64,000 nt of DNA from Halodurantibacterium flavum. Its GTDB lineage: Bacteria; Pseudomonadota; Alphaproteobacteria; Rhodobacterales; Rhodobacteraceae. The DNA is taken from the NCBI RefSeq assembly GCF_042681825.1, contig NZ_JBHUGH010000003.1, forward strand, positions 1 through 64,000, in the 5' to 3' direction. The position numbers were made by a program, and so were the translations under genes. Shown one piece after another: positions 1 to 7,166 of the stretch. The number at the start of each line of letters is the position of its first letter. Within the stretch, counting starts at the first letter, position 1. The notes under the pieces were generated by a model. That model made no database searches. It saw only the letters and a program-made list of their open reading frames with translations, and was not told where the DNA came from.

Positions 1-1
1 C

Positions 2-103
2 CGTCTGAAGGATTGGCGGCGCGTCGCCACCCGATACGACCGCTGCCCGGAAACCTTCTTCTCCGCGATCATGCTCGCCGCAACCGTCTTGTTCTGGCTG
101 TGA
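2..103 (+). pseudogene. C-terminal end of an IS5-family transposase (cut by window edge)
   Basis: Reading from base 2 gives 33 residues ending at TGA 101-103. The residues include LKDWRRVATRYDRC and end in ATVLFWL, the characteristic tail of DDE transposases of the IS5 family (IS427-like group). Only the tail is in the window, so I cannot say whether the gene is intact. The sequence just after the stop (about 107-127, ending in CTGGACCCTAG) looks like the right terminal inverted repeat of such an element. That is from memory of the family and was not checked against a left end. Confidence 0.7.
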
Positions 104-127
104 AATTCAATGAGTCTGGACCCTAGC

Positions 128-1480
128 GTGGTCGTTGTTGCAAACGCCACAAGGAGGGACCGTTCCATGAGCGAGGTTACTACAATCGGCCTGGATTTGG
201 CCAAGGACGTTTTCCAGGTGCACGGCGCAGATGCCGATGGAGCGCCGCTTTTCAACCGGAAACTGCGCCGCAGCGAGATGCGGCGGTTCTTCAAAAAACT
301 GCCGGGTTGTCTTGTCGCGATGGAGGCCTGTGCAAGCGCTCACTACTGGGCCAGAGAAATCACAGCCCTTGGCCACAAGGTGAAGCTCATACCGCCGCAG
401 TATGTGAAACCCTTCGTGAAGCGCGGCAAGACGGACGCCGCCGATGCCGAAGCCATCAGCGAAGCGGTGACGCGCAAAACGATGCGGTTTGTCCCGGTCA
501 AATCGGCCGAACAACAGGCCGCCGCCGCCGTGCTCAAGACACGCGCGCTTTTGGTCCGCCAACGCACCCAGACGATCAACGCGCTGCGGGCCCATATGGG
601 CGAGTTCGGGATCGTCGCGCGATCGGGAACCTCAAACGTGAAGGCGCTGGGAGCCGCTGTCCGGGACGAAGAGGATGAGCGTCTCCCTCCGGCCGCGCGG
701 TTTGCGCTTACCGAACTCGTCGAAGAAATCGAGCGGCTTTCAGAGCGGATCGACAGATTGGAACGCAAGGTTCGGGATGAGGCCAAGGCCTGCGCTGACA
801 TGCAGCGTCTGATGACAATCCCCGGCGTCGGAGCCATCATCGCAACAACGATCATGGCTCTGGTTCCAGATCCCGGAGGTTTCCGTTCAGCCCGTCATTT
901 CGCGGCTTGGATGGGACTGACCCCGCGATCACATTCCAGCGGAGGAAAGGCGAGTCTCGGAAGTATTTCGAGGATGGGCAATTCGGATTTACGATCTCTT
1001 CTGACAGCCGGGGCGGCCTCGGTGCTCCGGCACGTTCGATACCACGACAAAGCGTGGCCCTGGTTGCAGCGCCTGCTGGAAAGGAGACCCTTCAAGGTGG
1101 TCGCGATTGCCCTGGCCAACAAGGTTGCTCGGACGATCTGGGCGCTTTTGGTCAAGGGGGGCAGCTACCGCACGCCAACGACAATTGCGACCATGACTAC
1201 CGCATAAGGAGTAACCCCCGCCTCAAGTATCTGCCCGGCCCAGGCCGACAGATGTAAGGTGCCAACCTTGGCGATGAACCGACGGGACGCAATCCCGAAA
1301 CAGGACAGGCAGAAACCCGCGACGCGCTCCGAGCGCGCCCCCTTGATCAAGCCACCTGCTTCGCGGACTTCATCGAGGCCAGCGGTATCACACCGCACGA
1401 ACAGGCCGGACATATGACCGCACCGTACCCCAATGGACCAAATCGCACAGAAAGCATCTTGCACCGCGGGCCGTTCCACA
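128..1480 (+). mobile_element. IS110-family insertion sequence (ends approximate)
   Basis: A complete IS110-type transposase is preceded by only a few dozen non-coding bases and followed by roughly 270-470 non-coding bases without a convincing gene. IS110-family elements lack classical terminal inverted repeats, so the exact ends cannot be set by eye. The left end is placed just after the probable right repeat of the IS5-type element and the right end near a stretch around 1410-1480 that resembles other IS110 right ends. A long 3' non-coding tail fits the IS1111 subgroup. Confidence 0.5.
167..1207 (+). CDS. IS110-family transposase (DEDD recombinase)
   Basis: This is a 346-residue transposase of the IS110 family, which carries out RNA-guided excision and insertion with a RuvC-like DEDD domain plus a C-terminal Transposase_20 domain. 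The N-terminus shows the first acidic motif (IGLDLAKDVFQVHG), followed by the conserved LIPPQYVKPFVKRGKTDAAD segment. The C-terminal half has the helix-hairpin-helix-like IPGVGAIIATTI and the SSGGKASLG region with the catalytic serine typical of the family. The ATG at 167 is chosen because AAGGAGGG lies at 151-158; an in-frame ATG at 110 lacks such a site. Length is normal and there are no internal stops, so it is probably functional. Confidence 0.93.
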   Translation: MSEVTTIGLDLAKDVFQVHGADADGAPLFNRKLRRSEMRRFFKKLPGCLVAMEACASAHYWAREITALGHKVKLIPPQYVKPFVKRGKTDAADAEAISEAVTRKTMRFVPVKSAEQQAAAAVLKTRALLVRQRTQTINALRAHMGEFGIVARSGTSNVKALGAAVRDEEDERLPPAARFALTELVEEIERLSERIDRLERKVRDEAKACADMQRLMTIPGVGAIIATTIMALVPDPGGFRSARHFAAWMGLTPRSHSSGGKASLGSISRMGNSDLRSLLTAGAASVLRHVRYHDKAWPWLQRLLERRPFKVVAIALANKVARTIWALLVKGGSYRTPTTIATMTTA

Positions 1481-1683
1481 TAGGCGGGTTGATTGACCAA
1501 GCCCCGGCCAGACCAAGGAAAGGGACTGCTCGCGGGGGATGGGCTGCGCCTCTGACCGGAGCCGGATCCCTACAAAACAGATGCGGCGCCGCCACGCCGC
1601 TCTTGCCGGAAAGCTGAACCTCCGCAATCGTGTTTCTCAGGGGATGGGTCTGAGGATGCCGCCCACGCTGCAGGGAGGGCGAC
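1208..1683. other. Non-coding stretch: IS110 3' tail and flank
   Basis: No convincing gene is seen in this 476-base stretch. Short open frames exist, but their translations are rich in Arg/Pro/Gly and have no ribosome binding site. The first part belongs to the insertion sequence. In IS1111-type elements this is where the guide (bridge) RNA would be encoded. Confidence 0.6.
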
Positions 1684-1893
1684 ATGGCTGAATTCCGGGA
1701 TCGTGATCTGTTTCTGGTGAAGAAGGCGCTGGCGATCGCCATCCTGGCCATCGAGCGCCAGCCCGGGGCATTGCAACCCGCCTCGGACTGCCAGGACATG
1801 AAGACCATCCTCGGCGAACTGGTCGGAAATCCCGCCGAGCTTGCGCAGCTCATGCGATCCGCGCGGATCGCCGTCACCGGCCAGCCAGAGTGA
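1684..1893 (+). CDS. Small hypothetical island protein (69 aa)
   Basis: ATG is preceded by GGGAGGG at 1674-1680. The 69-residue product is mostly helical in appearance (KKALAIAILAIERQPG..., ELAQLMRSARIAV) with no signal peptide, cysteine cluster or recognisable motif. It runs opposite to the long minus-strand island block and its stop is 5 bases from the stop of the neighbouring frameshifted gene, so the two are convergent. I do not recognise the family. Helical small proteins like this are common on alphaproteobacterial plasmids, but no function can be inferred. Confidence 0.6.
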   Translation: MAEFRDRDLFLVKKALAIAILAIERQPGALQPASDCQDMKTILGELVGNPAELAQLMRSARIAVTGQPE

Positions 1894-1897
1894 CCGG

Positions 1898-2112
1898 CTA
1901 CCGCCAGAGGCCATCGGTGATTTCCCGTGCGATCATGGCGCGGGCCGTCCTTATCACATCGTCGCCGGTGGTTTCGGGATGGCGGAAGAACCGGGCGGCA
2001 CCGCCGTTCAGCCGCCAGTCGGCATAATAGCAGTAGCTGCGATCCACGAGGCTATACGCCCGCAGATCTTCTGCCCAATGTGGCTTGGGTTCGACGACGA
2101 CCGTGAAGCCAT
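1898..2112 (-). pseudogene. Small island gene, one base short after the start codon
   Basis: On the minus strand a coherent reading frame gives FTVVVEPKPHWAEDL, then a Tyr-rich stretch (SYCYYADWRL) and ends in REITDGLWR and TAG at 1900-1898. That frame has no start codon; it is closed upstream by a TGA. A good start (AGAGGAAA then ATG at 2112) lies just upstream but in another frame. From this ATG to the stop is 215 bases, one short of 72 codons, so one base appears to be missing within the first few codons. The product would be a 71-residue soluble protein of unknown function. A sequencing error cannot be excluded. Confidence 0.55.
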
Positions 2113-2125
2113 ATCTTGTTTCCTC

Positions 2126-2194
2126 TCAGGGCAACGATCGCTCCTGCGGTGGAAGTTCCCGATCGGCCCCTAAAATTGCGTCGACGTCCATCAT
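2126..2194 (-). CDS. Possible 22-residue ORF
   Basis: Tandem ATG codons at 2194 and 2191 overlap the stop of the preceding gene. The frame reads 22 residues (MMDVDAILG...) to TGA at 2128-2126, just before the ribosome binding site of the next gene. An AGGGAGAA element upstream could serve it. It may be a genuine leader-size peptide between two coupled genes or a fragment of something longer; no homology is recognised. Confidence 0.25.
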   Translation of the reverse strand: MMDVDAILGADRELPPQERSLP

Positions 2195-2456
2195 TGCCGT
2201 TCTCCCTGCTCATCGGGCCGGACGAAGCCGGTCGGGTCCGCTGGATCGGGCGGGAGATAGGCGTCATAGGGATTGCCGTCGGCGAGATGGCCGAAAGGCG
2301 TGAAGATGTGGTCGTTGCCGTCGCGACCTACGGCGCAGATCACATACCGGGTGTCGCCGGTGCGCGCATCGGCGCATTCCATCAGCGCGAGATTGCCGTC
2401 GTCGGCGGCGCGCAGCAGGGTGTGGAAGTTGGTGCGGCATGGTCTGGGATCGCCAT
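2191..2456 (-). pseudogene. Small conserved island gene, probable -1 frameshift near its start
   Basis: The conserved-looking frame reads TNFHTLLRAADDGNLALMEC, RYVICAVGRDG, FGHLADGNPYDAYLPP and stops at 2193-2191. I associate this pattern with an uncharacterised family of small plasmid proteins in Rhodobacterales (I believe DUF6117, not verified). A strong start, AAGGAGACCGAT followed by ATG at 2456, opens MAIPDHA but in a different frame; 2456 to the stop is 266 bases, one short of a whole number of codons. The open frame can be extended upstream to 2559 only by reading through the ribosome binding site, which gives a non-native Arg/Pro-rich leader. A single-base deletion around codons 6-8 is the simplest explanation. 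Confidence 0.6.
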
Positions 2457-2527
2457 ATCGGTCTCCTTTCGTGAAACGAAAACGGCCCGGCGCTCGCAGG
2501 GAGGCCGGGCCGGTTCGAGGGACGGAA

Positions 2528-2704
2528 TCAGTCTTCGGCGGGCGCGCCGTCTTCCTCACGTGCGAGGGTTTTCAGGTAGCCGAGGAGTGGACGGGCCTGG
2601 CCCGTGGCCTCGGCCCATCGGCCGATCAGCAGCAGAAGGGTGTAGCTGTCCCACCCTGCGCCGCGGGCAATCTGCTCCAGCCGGTCGTGCGTCGCGTTCG
2701 GCAT
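2528..2704 (-). CDS. Small hypothetical island protein (58 aa)
   Basis: The ATG at 2704 shares its A with the TGA of the gene before it (TGATG), so translation is probably coupled. The frame encodes 58 residues (MPNATHDRLEQIARGAGWDS..., then a hydrophobic YTLLLLIGRW patch and an acidic C-terminus EEDGAPAED). There is no signal peptide; the short hydrophobic patch is probably an amphipathic helix rather than a membrane span. Function is unknown. Coupling and codon use consistent with the neighbours make it likely to be a real gene. Confidence 0.65.
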   Translation of the reverse strand: MPNATHDRLEQIARGAGWDSYTLLLLIGRWAEATGQARPLLGYLKTLAREEDGAPAED

Positions 2705-3180
2705 CACGCCACCGCACGGCCTTCGACGACATCGGCGCAGACCTCGTCGGCCGTGACCTCTTCGAGCCGCGCCCGGTGGTGGGGGTTCTTCGCCAGCCAG
2801 AGTTCCGCAGCCTCCCGGTCCACCGCCAGATACAGCAGTTCGGTGCCTTCGCCGATGGGCTGGATGACCCGGACCATGCCGATGGCGGGCCGCTCGACGA
2901 CCTCGAAGCGAAGCTCGCTGTCGACGGAATGCGTGCGCGTCATGGTGACGAGGATGACGCCGCGCGACGCGAAACCACCCTCGTGGAGCGTGACCGAGGC
3001 GGGGGCGTTGTAGCTGGGCTGATGGCGCGGCGGGCTTTTCTGGACCAGCCGGCCGAGGCCGTTGCGACGGTTCCAGGCCGCCAGCTTCTTCGTGAAGCGC
3101 GCCGGGGGCCTCAGTGTGCCGTCCGAGTAGCGGATCAGCGAGCCGAGCGGCGCGTGATCGTAGATGTTGTGGGCTGACAT
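2704..3180 (-). CDS. Conserved hypothetical plasmid/island protein (158 aa)
   Basis: The start is ATG at 3180, preceded by CAGGAG about 9 bases upstream; a longer frame to 3384 would overlap the ParB-like gene and is not native. The 158-residue product begins MSAHNIYDHAPLGSLIRYSDG, is basic in the middle (RFTKKLAAWNRRNGLGRLVQK) and becomes acidic towards the C-terminus (EEVTADEVCADVVEG). A central segment (VTLHEGGFASRGVILVTMTRTHS) looks like beta-strands. No catalytic motif is recognised. It sits 97 bases downstream of the ParB-like gene and is translationally coupled to the 58-aa gene after it, so it belongs to the same transcription unit. Confidence 0.75.
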   Translation of the reverse strand: MSAHNIYDHAPLGSLIRYSDGTLRPPARFTKKLAAWNRRNGLGRLVQKSPPRHQPSYNAPASVTLHEGGFASRGVILVTMTRTHSVDSELRFEVVERPAIGMVRVIQPIGEGTELLYLAVDREAAELWLAKNPHHRARLEEVTADEVCADVVEGRAVA

Positions 3181-3277
3181 GAAGGATACTCCTGAACGGA
3201 TTGCGGCCCGGAGGTGACCGGGCCGCATGTAGGGATGGAAAAGACGGCGGGACGATCCGTATCGCCCCGCCGCGGGA

Positions 3278-5398
3278 TCACTCGGCTGCGACCATCTGCT
3301 CGGCTTCGCCAGCACCGTCTTCGTCGAGATCGCCGGCGAGGAATTCGGGCAGCGCCGCGGCTTCTCCCTCGACCGGCAGATCATCCGATCCGTCGACCGC
3401 CATGCGAAGCGGCTCGGGCAGCCAGCCGCTGTCGGCCATCAGGCGCTCGGCCTCCTTCGCCATTTCGACCTTCGTCTTGTCCTCGATCAGTTCGACCGAC
3501 TGCTCGCCGAGACCCTCGCGCACCGCTTCGAGGATCCGGGCCTTGGTCACACGCCCGAAGTAGTTGTCGACGGTAGGCTTCCAACCCGCTTCGACCATGT
3601 CGAGGCCGGTGGCGCGCGCAAGACGGTCGGCTTCGGCCAGACGGCGGTCGAGACCACTCTGGCTGACGCCCGTCCCGCTATAGGGGTTCGGCCGCTCGTA
3701 GAGCGCGGTGATCCCGAAGCTGACGCAATGTGCCAGCAGCGCATGACGGCTGGCCTGGTCGAGCGTATCGAGCCAGTTCCAAAGCCTGTCGTCATCGTCG
3801 AAGGCCGGGAGGTCCTCCTTCCATGCAGCGTGACGCTGGTCGATGGACTTTGCCGAAGAGGAGTCCGCGAGGCCCGAGGACTGCACCGACAAATACACCT
3901 CGCGCACCCTGGCCTCCAGCGCGGCGCCCGAGATATGGGCACCAAAGCAGTCGAGAACCAGCCTGTGCAGCAGCGCGGTCATCGCGACATGGGGATTGCC
4001 GGCCACGGCATCCCGCAACGCAAGCGTGCGATGTGCGGTCAGCTCGATGATGAGGCGTTCCGGCAAGGGCTTGATCGTGTCGCTGTCACCATCCTCGGGC
4101 TCGGTGGGCTGGCCGCCGACGGTGATGGTGGCGCGCTGACCCGTGCCCTGCGGCGCGCTGCCCTCAGGCTGGTCTCCAGTGTCGGGATTGATGTCCTCGC
4201 CTTCCGCTTGCGCCTCATCTTCCGGCCGGACATAGCCGCGATCGACCAGAAGCGTGCCGTCCGAGGCGATGCAGATGAACACCCCCGCGCGGGGGACGTC
4301 CGCAGGATCATAGACCGTGGGGCGCTGTTCAAAGGCTTCGAGCGCCTGCTCGATCTCGCCCAGCAGCTGATCGACCTCGTCCGGCAGTTCGGCTGCCTCG
4401 CAATATTCGGCTTCAATCCGGTCGAATTCGTTGCGCAGCGCCTCGCGGGCAGCGCGCTCCTCGCCCGTCAGATCGACAGTGGAGCCGACCAGTTCCCGCA
4501 GTCCGTGATCATGGCCATAGGGGAAGCTGACGGCGACCTCGATCCACTTCCAGCCTTCGGTTGCGATCTCGTCGGCAGCGGTTTTCAGCTTCTCGCCGGC
4601 CAGCCGGTCGAGCAGCACCGGGTCCTGGAGCCAGCCGCCATCGTCGGACTGGAAAAGATCGCGCAGGACATAGCCGCCCGCCGCCTCGTAGGCCTCGACG
4701 CCCACGAAACGCGCCCGCTTGTCCGAGGCGCGCACGGAAGTTTCGGTCAGCATCCGGCGGATCTGGTAGGGCTCTTTCGACCAGGCGTCCTTGATCGCCT
4801 GCCAGACCTGTTCCTGGCGGGCGTGGTCCGGATTGACGGTGAAGGCCATCAGCATTTCCAGCGTCATGCCGTCCTGGGCATAGATGTCGAGGAGCACCGG
4901 CGAAACCGACGCCAGCCGCAGGCGCTGTTTCACCATCTGCGCGGTGGTGAAGAAGGCGGCCGCGATCGCCTCTTCCGTCATGCCCTTGGTGCGCATGTCG
5001 AGGAACGCGCGGAACTGGTCGAGCGGATGCAGCGCGACCCGCTGGACGTTTTCCGCAAGGCTGTCGTCCTCGGCCAGGATGTCGGTGCCGGCCTCCCGGA
5101 CGACACAGGGCACCGGCGCGGTCTTGGCGAGACGCTTCTGCTTCACGAGCAGAGCAAGCGCCTGATAGCGGCGCCCGCCGGCGGGGATTTCGAACATGCC
5201 GGTTTCCAGACCGTCATCGCCGACCACGGGGCGGACGTTGAGGCTTTGCAGCAGCCCGCGACGGGCAATGTCCTCGGCCAGTTCCTCGACCGAGATGCCC
5301 GCCTTGATCTTGCGGACGTTGGACTGGCTGAGCACCAGCTTGTTGAAGGGGATGTCGCGCGAGGACGACAGGGTGATCTTCTGAACGGCAGTTGCCAT
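3278..5398 (-). CDS. Large ParB/RepB/Spo0J-family protein
   Basis: A 706-residue protein with a ParB N-terminal domain at about residues 15-125: the IPAGGRRYQAL box at 71-81 corresponds to the GERR motif and LAENVQR at 114-120 to the second conserved box. A helix-turn-helix region follows at about 138-165 (MTEEAIAAAFFTTAQMVKQRL). It is much longer than a chromosomal ParB (about 300 residues); the C-terminal 450 residues have an acidic low-complexity stretch around 385-430 and no family I recognise. Such large ParB-like proteins are typical of plasmids and integrative elements, where they may act in partition, gene control or as nucleases. No ParA partner is visible here, which argues against simple partition. 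Confidence 0.88.
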   Translation of the reverse strand: MATAVQKITLSSSRDIPFNKLVLSQSNVRKIKAGISVEELAEDIARRGLLQSLNVRPVVGDDGLETGMFEIPAGGRRYQALALLVKQKRLAKTAPVPCVVREAGTDILAEDDSLAENVQRVALHPLDQFRAFLDMRTKGMTEEAIAAAFFTTAQMVKQRLRLASVSPVLLDIYAQDGMTLEMLMAFTVNPDHARQEQVWQAIKDAWSKEPYQIRRMLTETSVRASDKRARFVGVEAYEAAGGYVLRDLFQSDDGGWLQDPVLLDRLAGEKLKTAADEIATEGWKWIEVAVSFPYGHDHGLRELVGSTVDLTGEERAAREALRNEFDRIEAEYCEAAELPDEVDQLLGEIEQALEAFEQRPTVYDPADVPRAGVFICIASDGTLLVDRGYVRPEDEAQAEGEDINPDTGDQPEGSAPQGTGQRATITVGGQPTEPEDGDSDTIKPLPERLIIELTAHRTLALRDAVAGNPHVAMTALLHRLVLDCFGAHISGAALEARVREVYLSVQSSGLADSSSAKSIDQRHAAWKEDLPAFDDDDRLWNWLDTLDQASRHALLAHCVSFGITALYERPNPYSGTGVSQSGLDRRLAEADRLARATGLDMVEAGWKPTVDNYFGRVTKARILEAVREGLGEQSVELIEDKTKVEMAKEAERLMADSGWLPEPLRMAVDGSDDLPVEGEAAALPEFLAGDLDEDGAGEAEQMVAAE

Positions 5399-5634
5399 TT
5401 CGGTCTCTCCGCGGCGGGCGGCCGGGAGCCTCTCTCCCGACCTCCAACCCGCCTACCGAAACACCCATCCCTCCCCTGTCTCTCTGCCCGCCGAAGGGCG
5501 AGCACCTCCCTTGGAAGGCGCTTGTCCGCGCCGCCCTGCTTCGGCGCTGCCGCGCCAGATGATCTTTCGCGGATCGCCAGACCCTGAAAGGACCGTACCG
5601 CCCCCGGCATCCTGCGCGACAGGACGGACGGCTG

Positions 5635-5877
5635 TCACAGCATTTCCCGGAACGAGGCAAAGCCATCTTCCGGGCGACGCGCGCGCACAGAGATCAGAAA
5701 GTCCTCAAGGCAGGCGATCGCCACCTGGTGGTGGAAGCTGTCCAGCGCCGCCTCCTCGTCCGACGCCGCGACCAGATAGCCGCCATCGACGATGCACTCG
5801 CCCTGTGCATCGACATCTTCCGGGTCCAGGTCCTCCCAATCGGCAAGCGCCACCACTTCAACGACGAACCACGTCAT
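5635..5877 (-). CDS. Small hypothetical acidic island protein (80 aa)
   Basis: ATG at 5877 overlaps the stop of the upstream 97-aa gene (ATGA type), a sign of coupled translation. The 80-residue product is strongly acidic (DWEDLDPEDVDAQGE) with an alpha/beta look (VVEVVALADW..., GGYLVAASDEEAALDSF). The small acidic fold would suit a protein-protein or DNA-mimic role, but that is speculation; no family is recognised. The 236 bases between this gene and the ParB-like gene hold no other gene that I can support. Confidence 0.65.
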   Translation of the reverse strand: MTWFVVEVVALADWEDLDPEDVDAQGECIVDGGYLVAASDEEAALDSFHHQVAIACLEDFLISVRARRPEDGFASFREML

Positions 5878-6167
5878 GCCTTGCCCTCCTGCGGATAGGT
5901 GTCCTCAATGATCTGCTCAACGGTCTTGCCGTCATGGCGCAACCGGCTGGCGAGCCAGACCTTCTGGCCGAACACGCCCCACTGATCGAGGCCAGGCCGG
6001 ATCGCCGGATCGAGCATCAGGCAGGCGGCCATGGCATCGGAATGGTCCCGGCTGGTCTCGAAGGCGAATTCGAGGGTCCTGGTCGTCGGTGCCGGTCGAT
6101 CCGGATAGCGCCGGAAGTGCGCGGTGATGGTGCGCAATTGGCGACGGAATGTAGCCTGGTCAGTCAT
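5874..6167 (-). CDS. Small hypothetical island protein (97 aa)
   Basis: Start taken at ATG 6167, with GAGG 6-9 bases upstream; an in-frame ATG at 6188 is possible but has no ribosome binding site. The product (MTDQATFRRQLRTITAHFRR...) is 97 residues, with a central AMAACLMLDPAIRPGLDQWGVFG segment and a C-terminal EQIIEDTYP. Its start overlaps the end of the 58-aa gene upstream by 8 bases and its stop overlaps the start of the 80-aa gene, so all three are translated from one message. No recognised domain. Confidence 0.7.
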   Translation of the reverse strand: MTDQATFRRQLRTITAHFRRYPDRPAPTTRTLEFAFETSRDHSDAMAACLMLDPAIRPGLDQWGVFGQKVWLASRLRHDGKTVEQIIEDTYPQEGKA

Positions 6168-6336
6168 CGGATACCTCGACCGTGTCAAAGCAATCGCAAG
6201 CCTCGAGTAATTCCTCGCGGGACAGGGTGCTCGCCCGCCGGATCAGGGCGGCGCGCAGCATCTCGGCCGTGACGTCGGCGGCGTCCTTTCGGCGGGAGGT
6301 CACCTCGAAAGCGAAGTCGAAGGCATGGCTGAACAT
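6160..6336 (-). CDS. Small hypothetical island protein (58 aa)
   Basis: ATG at 6336 overlaps the TGA of the RadC gene (ATGA). The 58-residue frame reads MFSHAFDFAFEV, then a helical TAEMLRAALIRRAST stretch, and ends ACDCFDTVEVSDD. The closely packed overlaps on both sides support it as a real gene. The product has two nearby cysteines (CDC) but no second pair, so metal binding is not evident. Function unknown. Confidence 0.65.
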   Translation of the reverse strand: MFSHAFDFAFEVTSRRKDAADVTAEMLRAALIRRASTLSREELLEACDCFDTVEVSDD

Positions 6337-6776
6337 CAGATGTCCCCTCGTGTGCGCAGGCTGGTCTCGCGTCCCGCGCCGATGATGACGTGATCATGCA
6401 GGGTCAGGCCGAGTACATCGCAGGCCTGTGCGATCCGCTTCGTCATCTCGATGTCGGCCTGGGACGGCTCAGAGTCACCCGAGGGGTGATTGTGGCAAAG
6501 GATCAGCGCCGAGGCGTGCAGTTCCAGCGCCCGCTTCATCACTTCCCGTGGATAGACCGGCACATGGTCCACGGTGCCGACCGCATGCCGCTCGTCCGCA
6601 ATGAGCCGGTTCCTTCGGTCGAGATAGAGGACGTGAAACCGCTCGACCTCGCCTCTGACGGAAAGCGCGCAATAGTCCAGCACCGCCTGCCAGGACGACA
6701 GGACGGGATTATGGTTGATATAGCGGGCGAGGATTTCCCGGGCCTCGAGAATGATGGTCTGTTCCTGTTCAGTCAT
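6336..6776 (-). CDS. RadC/JAMM-type DNA repair-like protein
   Basis: A 146-residue protein of the RadC family (JAB1/MPN+ fold). The JAMM metal site is complete: Glu44 in RGEVERF, then HNHPSGDSEPSQAD with His95, His97 and Asp108. It lacks the N-terminal helix-hairpin-helix of chromosomal RadC (about 220 residues), which is the usual form on plasmids, phages and islands. The ATG at 6776 overlaps the end of the 71-aa gene upstream by 8 bases. The in vivo activity of the family is unsettled; a metal-dependent hydrolase role in DNA metabolism or in counter-defence is plausible. Confidence 0.9.
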   Translation of the reverse strand: MTEQEQTIILEAREILARYINHNPVLSSWQAVLDYCALSVRGEVERFHVLYLDRRNRLIADERHAVGTVDHVPVYPREVMKRALELHASALILCHNHPSGDSEPSQADIEMTKRIAQACDVLGLTLHDHVIIGAGRETSLRTRGDI

Positions 6777-6984
6777 CGGCGGGGCCTCCCGCGTCATTGG
6801 TGCCGGCATCGAGCTTCTCGTCCCCGGACGCGGAATCGTCGTCATCACCCACCACGAACTGGAATTCCTGCGTGATGAAGTCATTGAGCCGGCAGGCCAG
6901 TTCCATGTGGCTGGCGACCCGCAGGCCAAGGGCCGTGAAGGCGGCGTGGACAGCGAGGTCCACCTTGTCATCGAAGGTTTGCAT
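6769..6984 (-). CDS. Small hypothetical acidic island protein (71 aa)
   Basis: Start chosen at ATG 6984, with GAGG about 7 bases upstream; the open frame continues to 7170 without a good start. The product begins MQTFDDKVDLAVHAAFTALG and ends in a strongly acidic tail (VVGDDDDSASGDEKLD). The first half is predicted helical, the tail disordered. It immediately precedes the RadC gene and overlaps it, so the two are probably co-translated. No family recognised. Confidence 0.6.
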   Translation of the reverse strand: MQTFDDKVDLAVHAAFTALGLRVASHMELACRLNDFITQEFQFVVGDDDDSASGDEKLDAGTNDAGGPADD

Positions 6985-7166
6985 GAGATCCTCATGGGAA
7001 AGCAGGCCGTCCCCCTGCCGCTCCGGCAGCGGTGCCAAGCGGAAGGGTCCAGCCTGTGAAATTGAGGCGGGAAACCAGGCCTTCAGCCAATTGCCGAAGC
7101 TGCCCTCCCGCCGCGATGAGGCGCCCGCCCCCACACTGGAAGGCGGGCACCAGAGGCGGGGGGGGG

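Noticed and set aside
1414..1617. 67-residue plus-strand frame behind the IS110 transposase
   Set aside because: Lies in the expected non-coding tail of the element, with no ribosome binding site and no protein-like pattern.
2116..3177. 353-residue plus-strand frame across the island small genes
   Set aside because: Low-quality Arg/Gly-rich translation without a start site; the minus-strand genes have ribosome binding sites and coupled overlaps.
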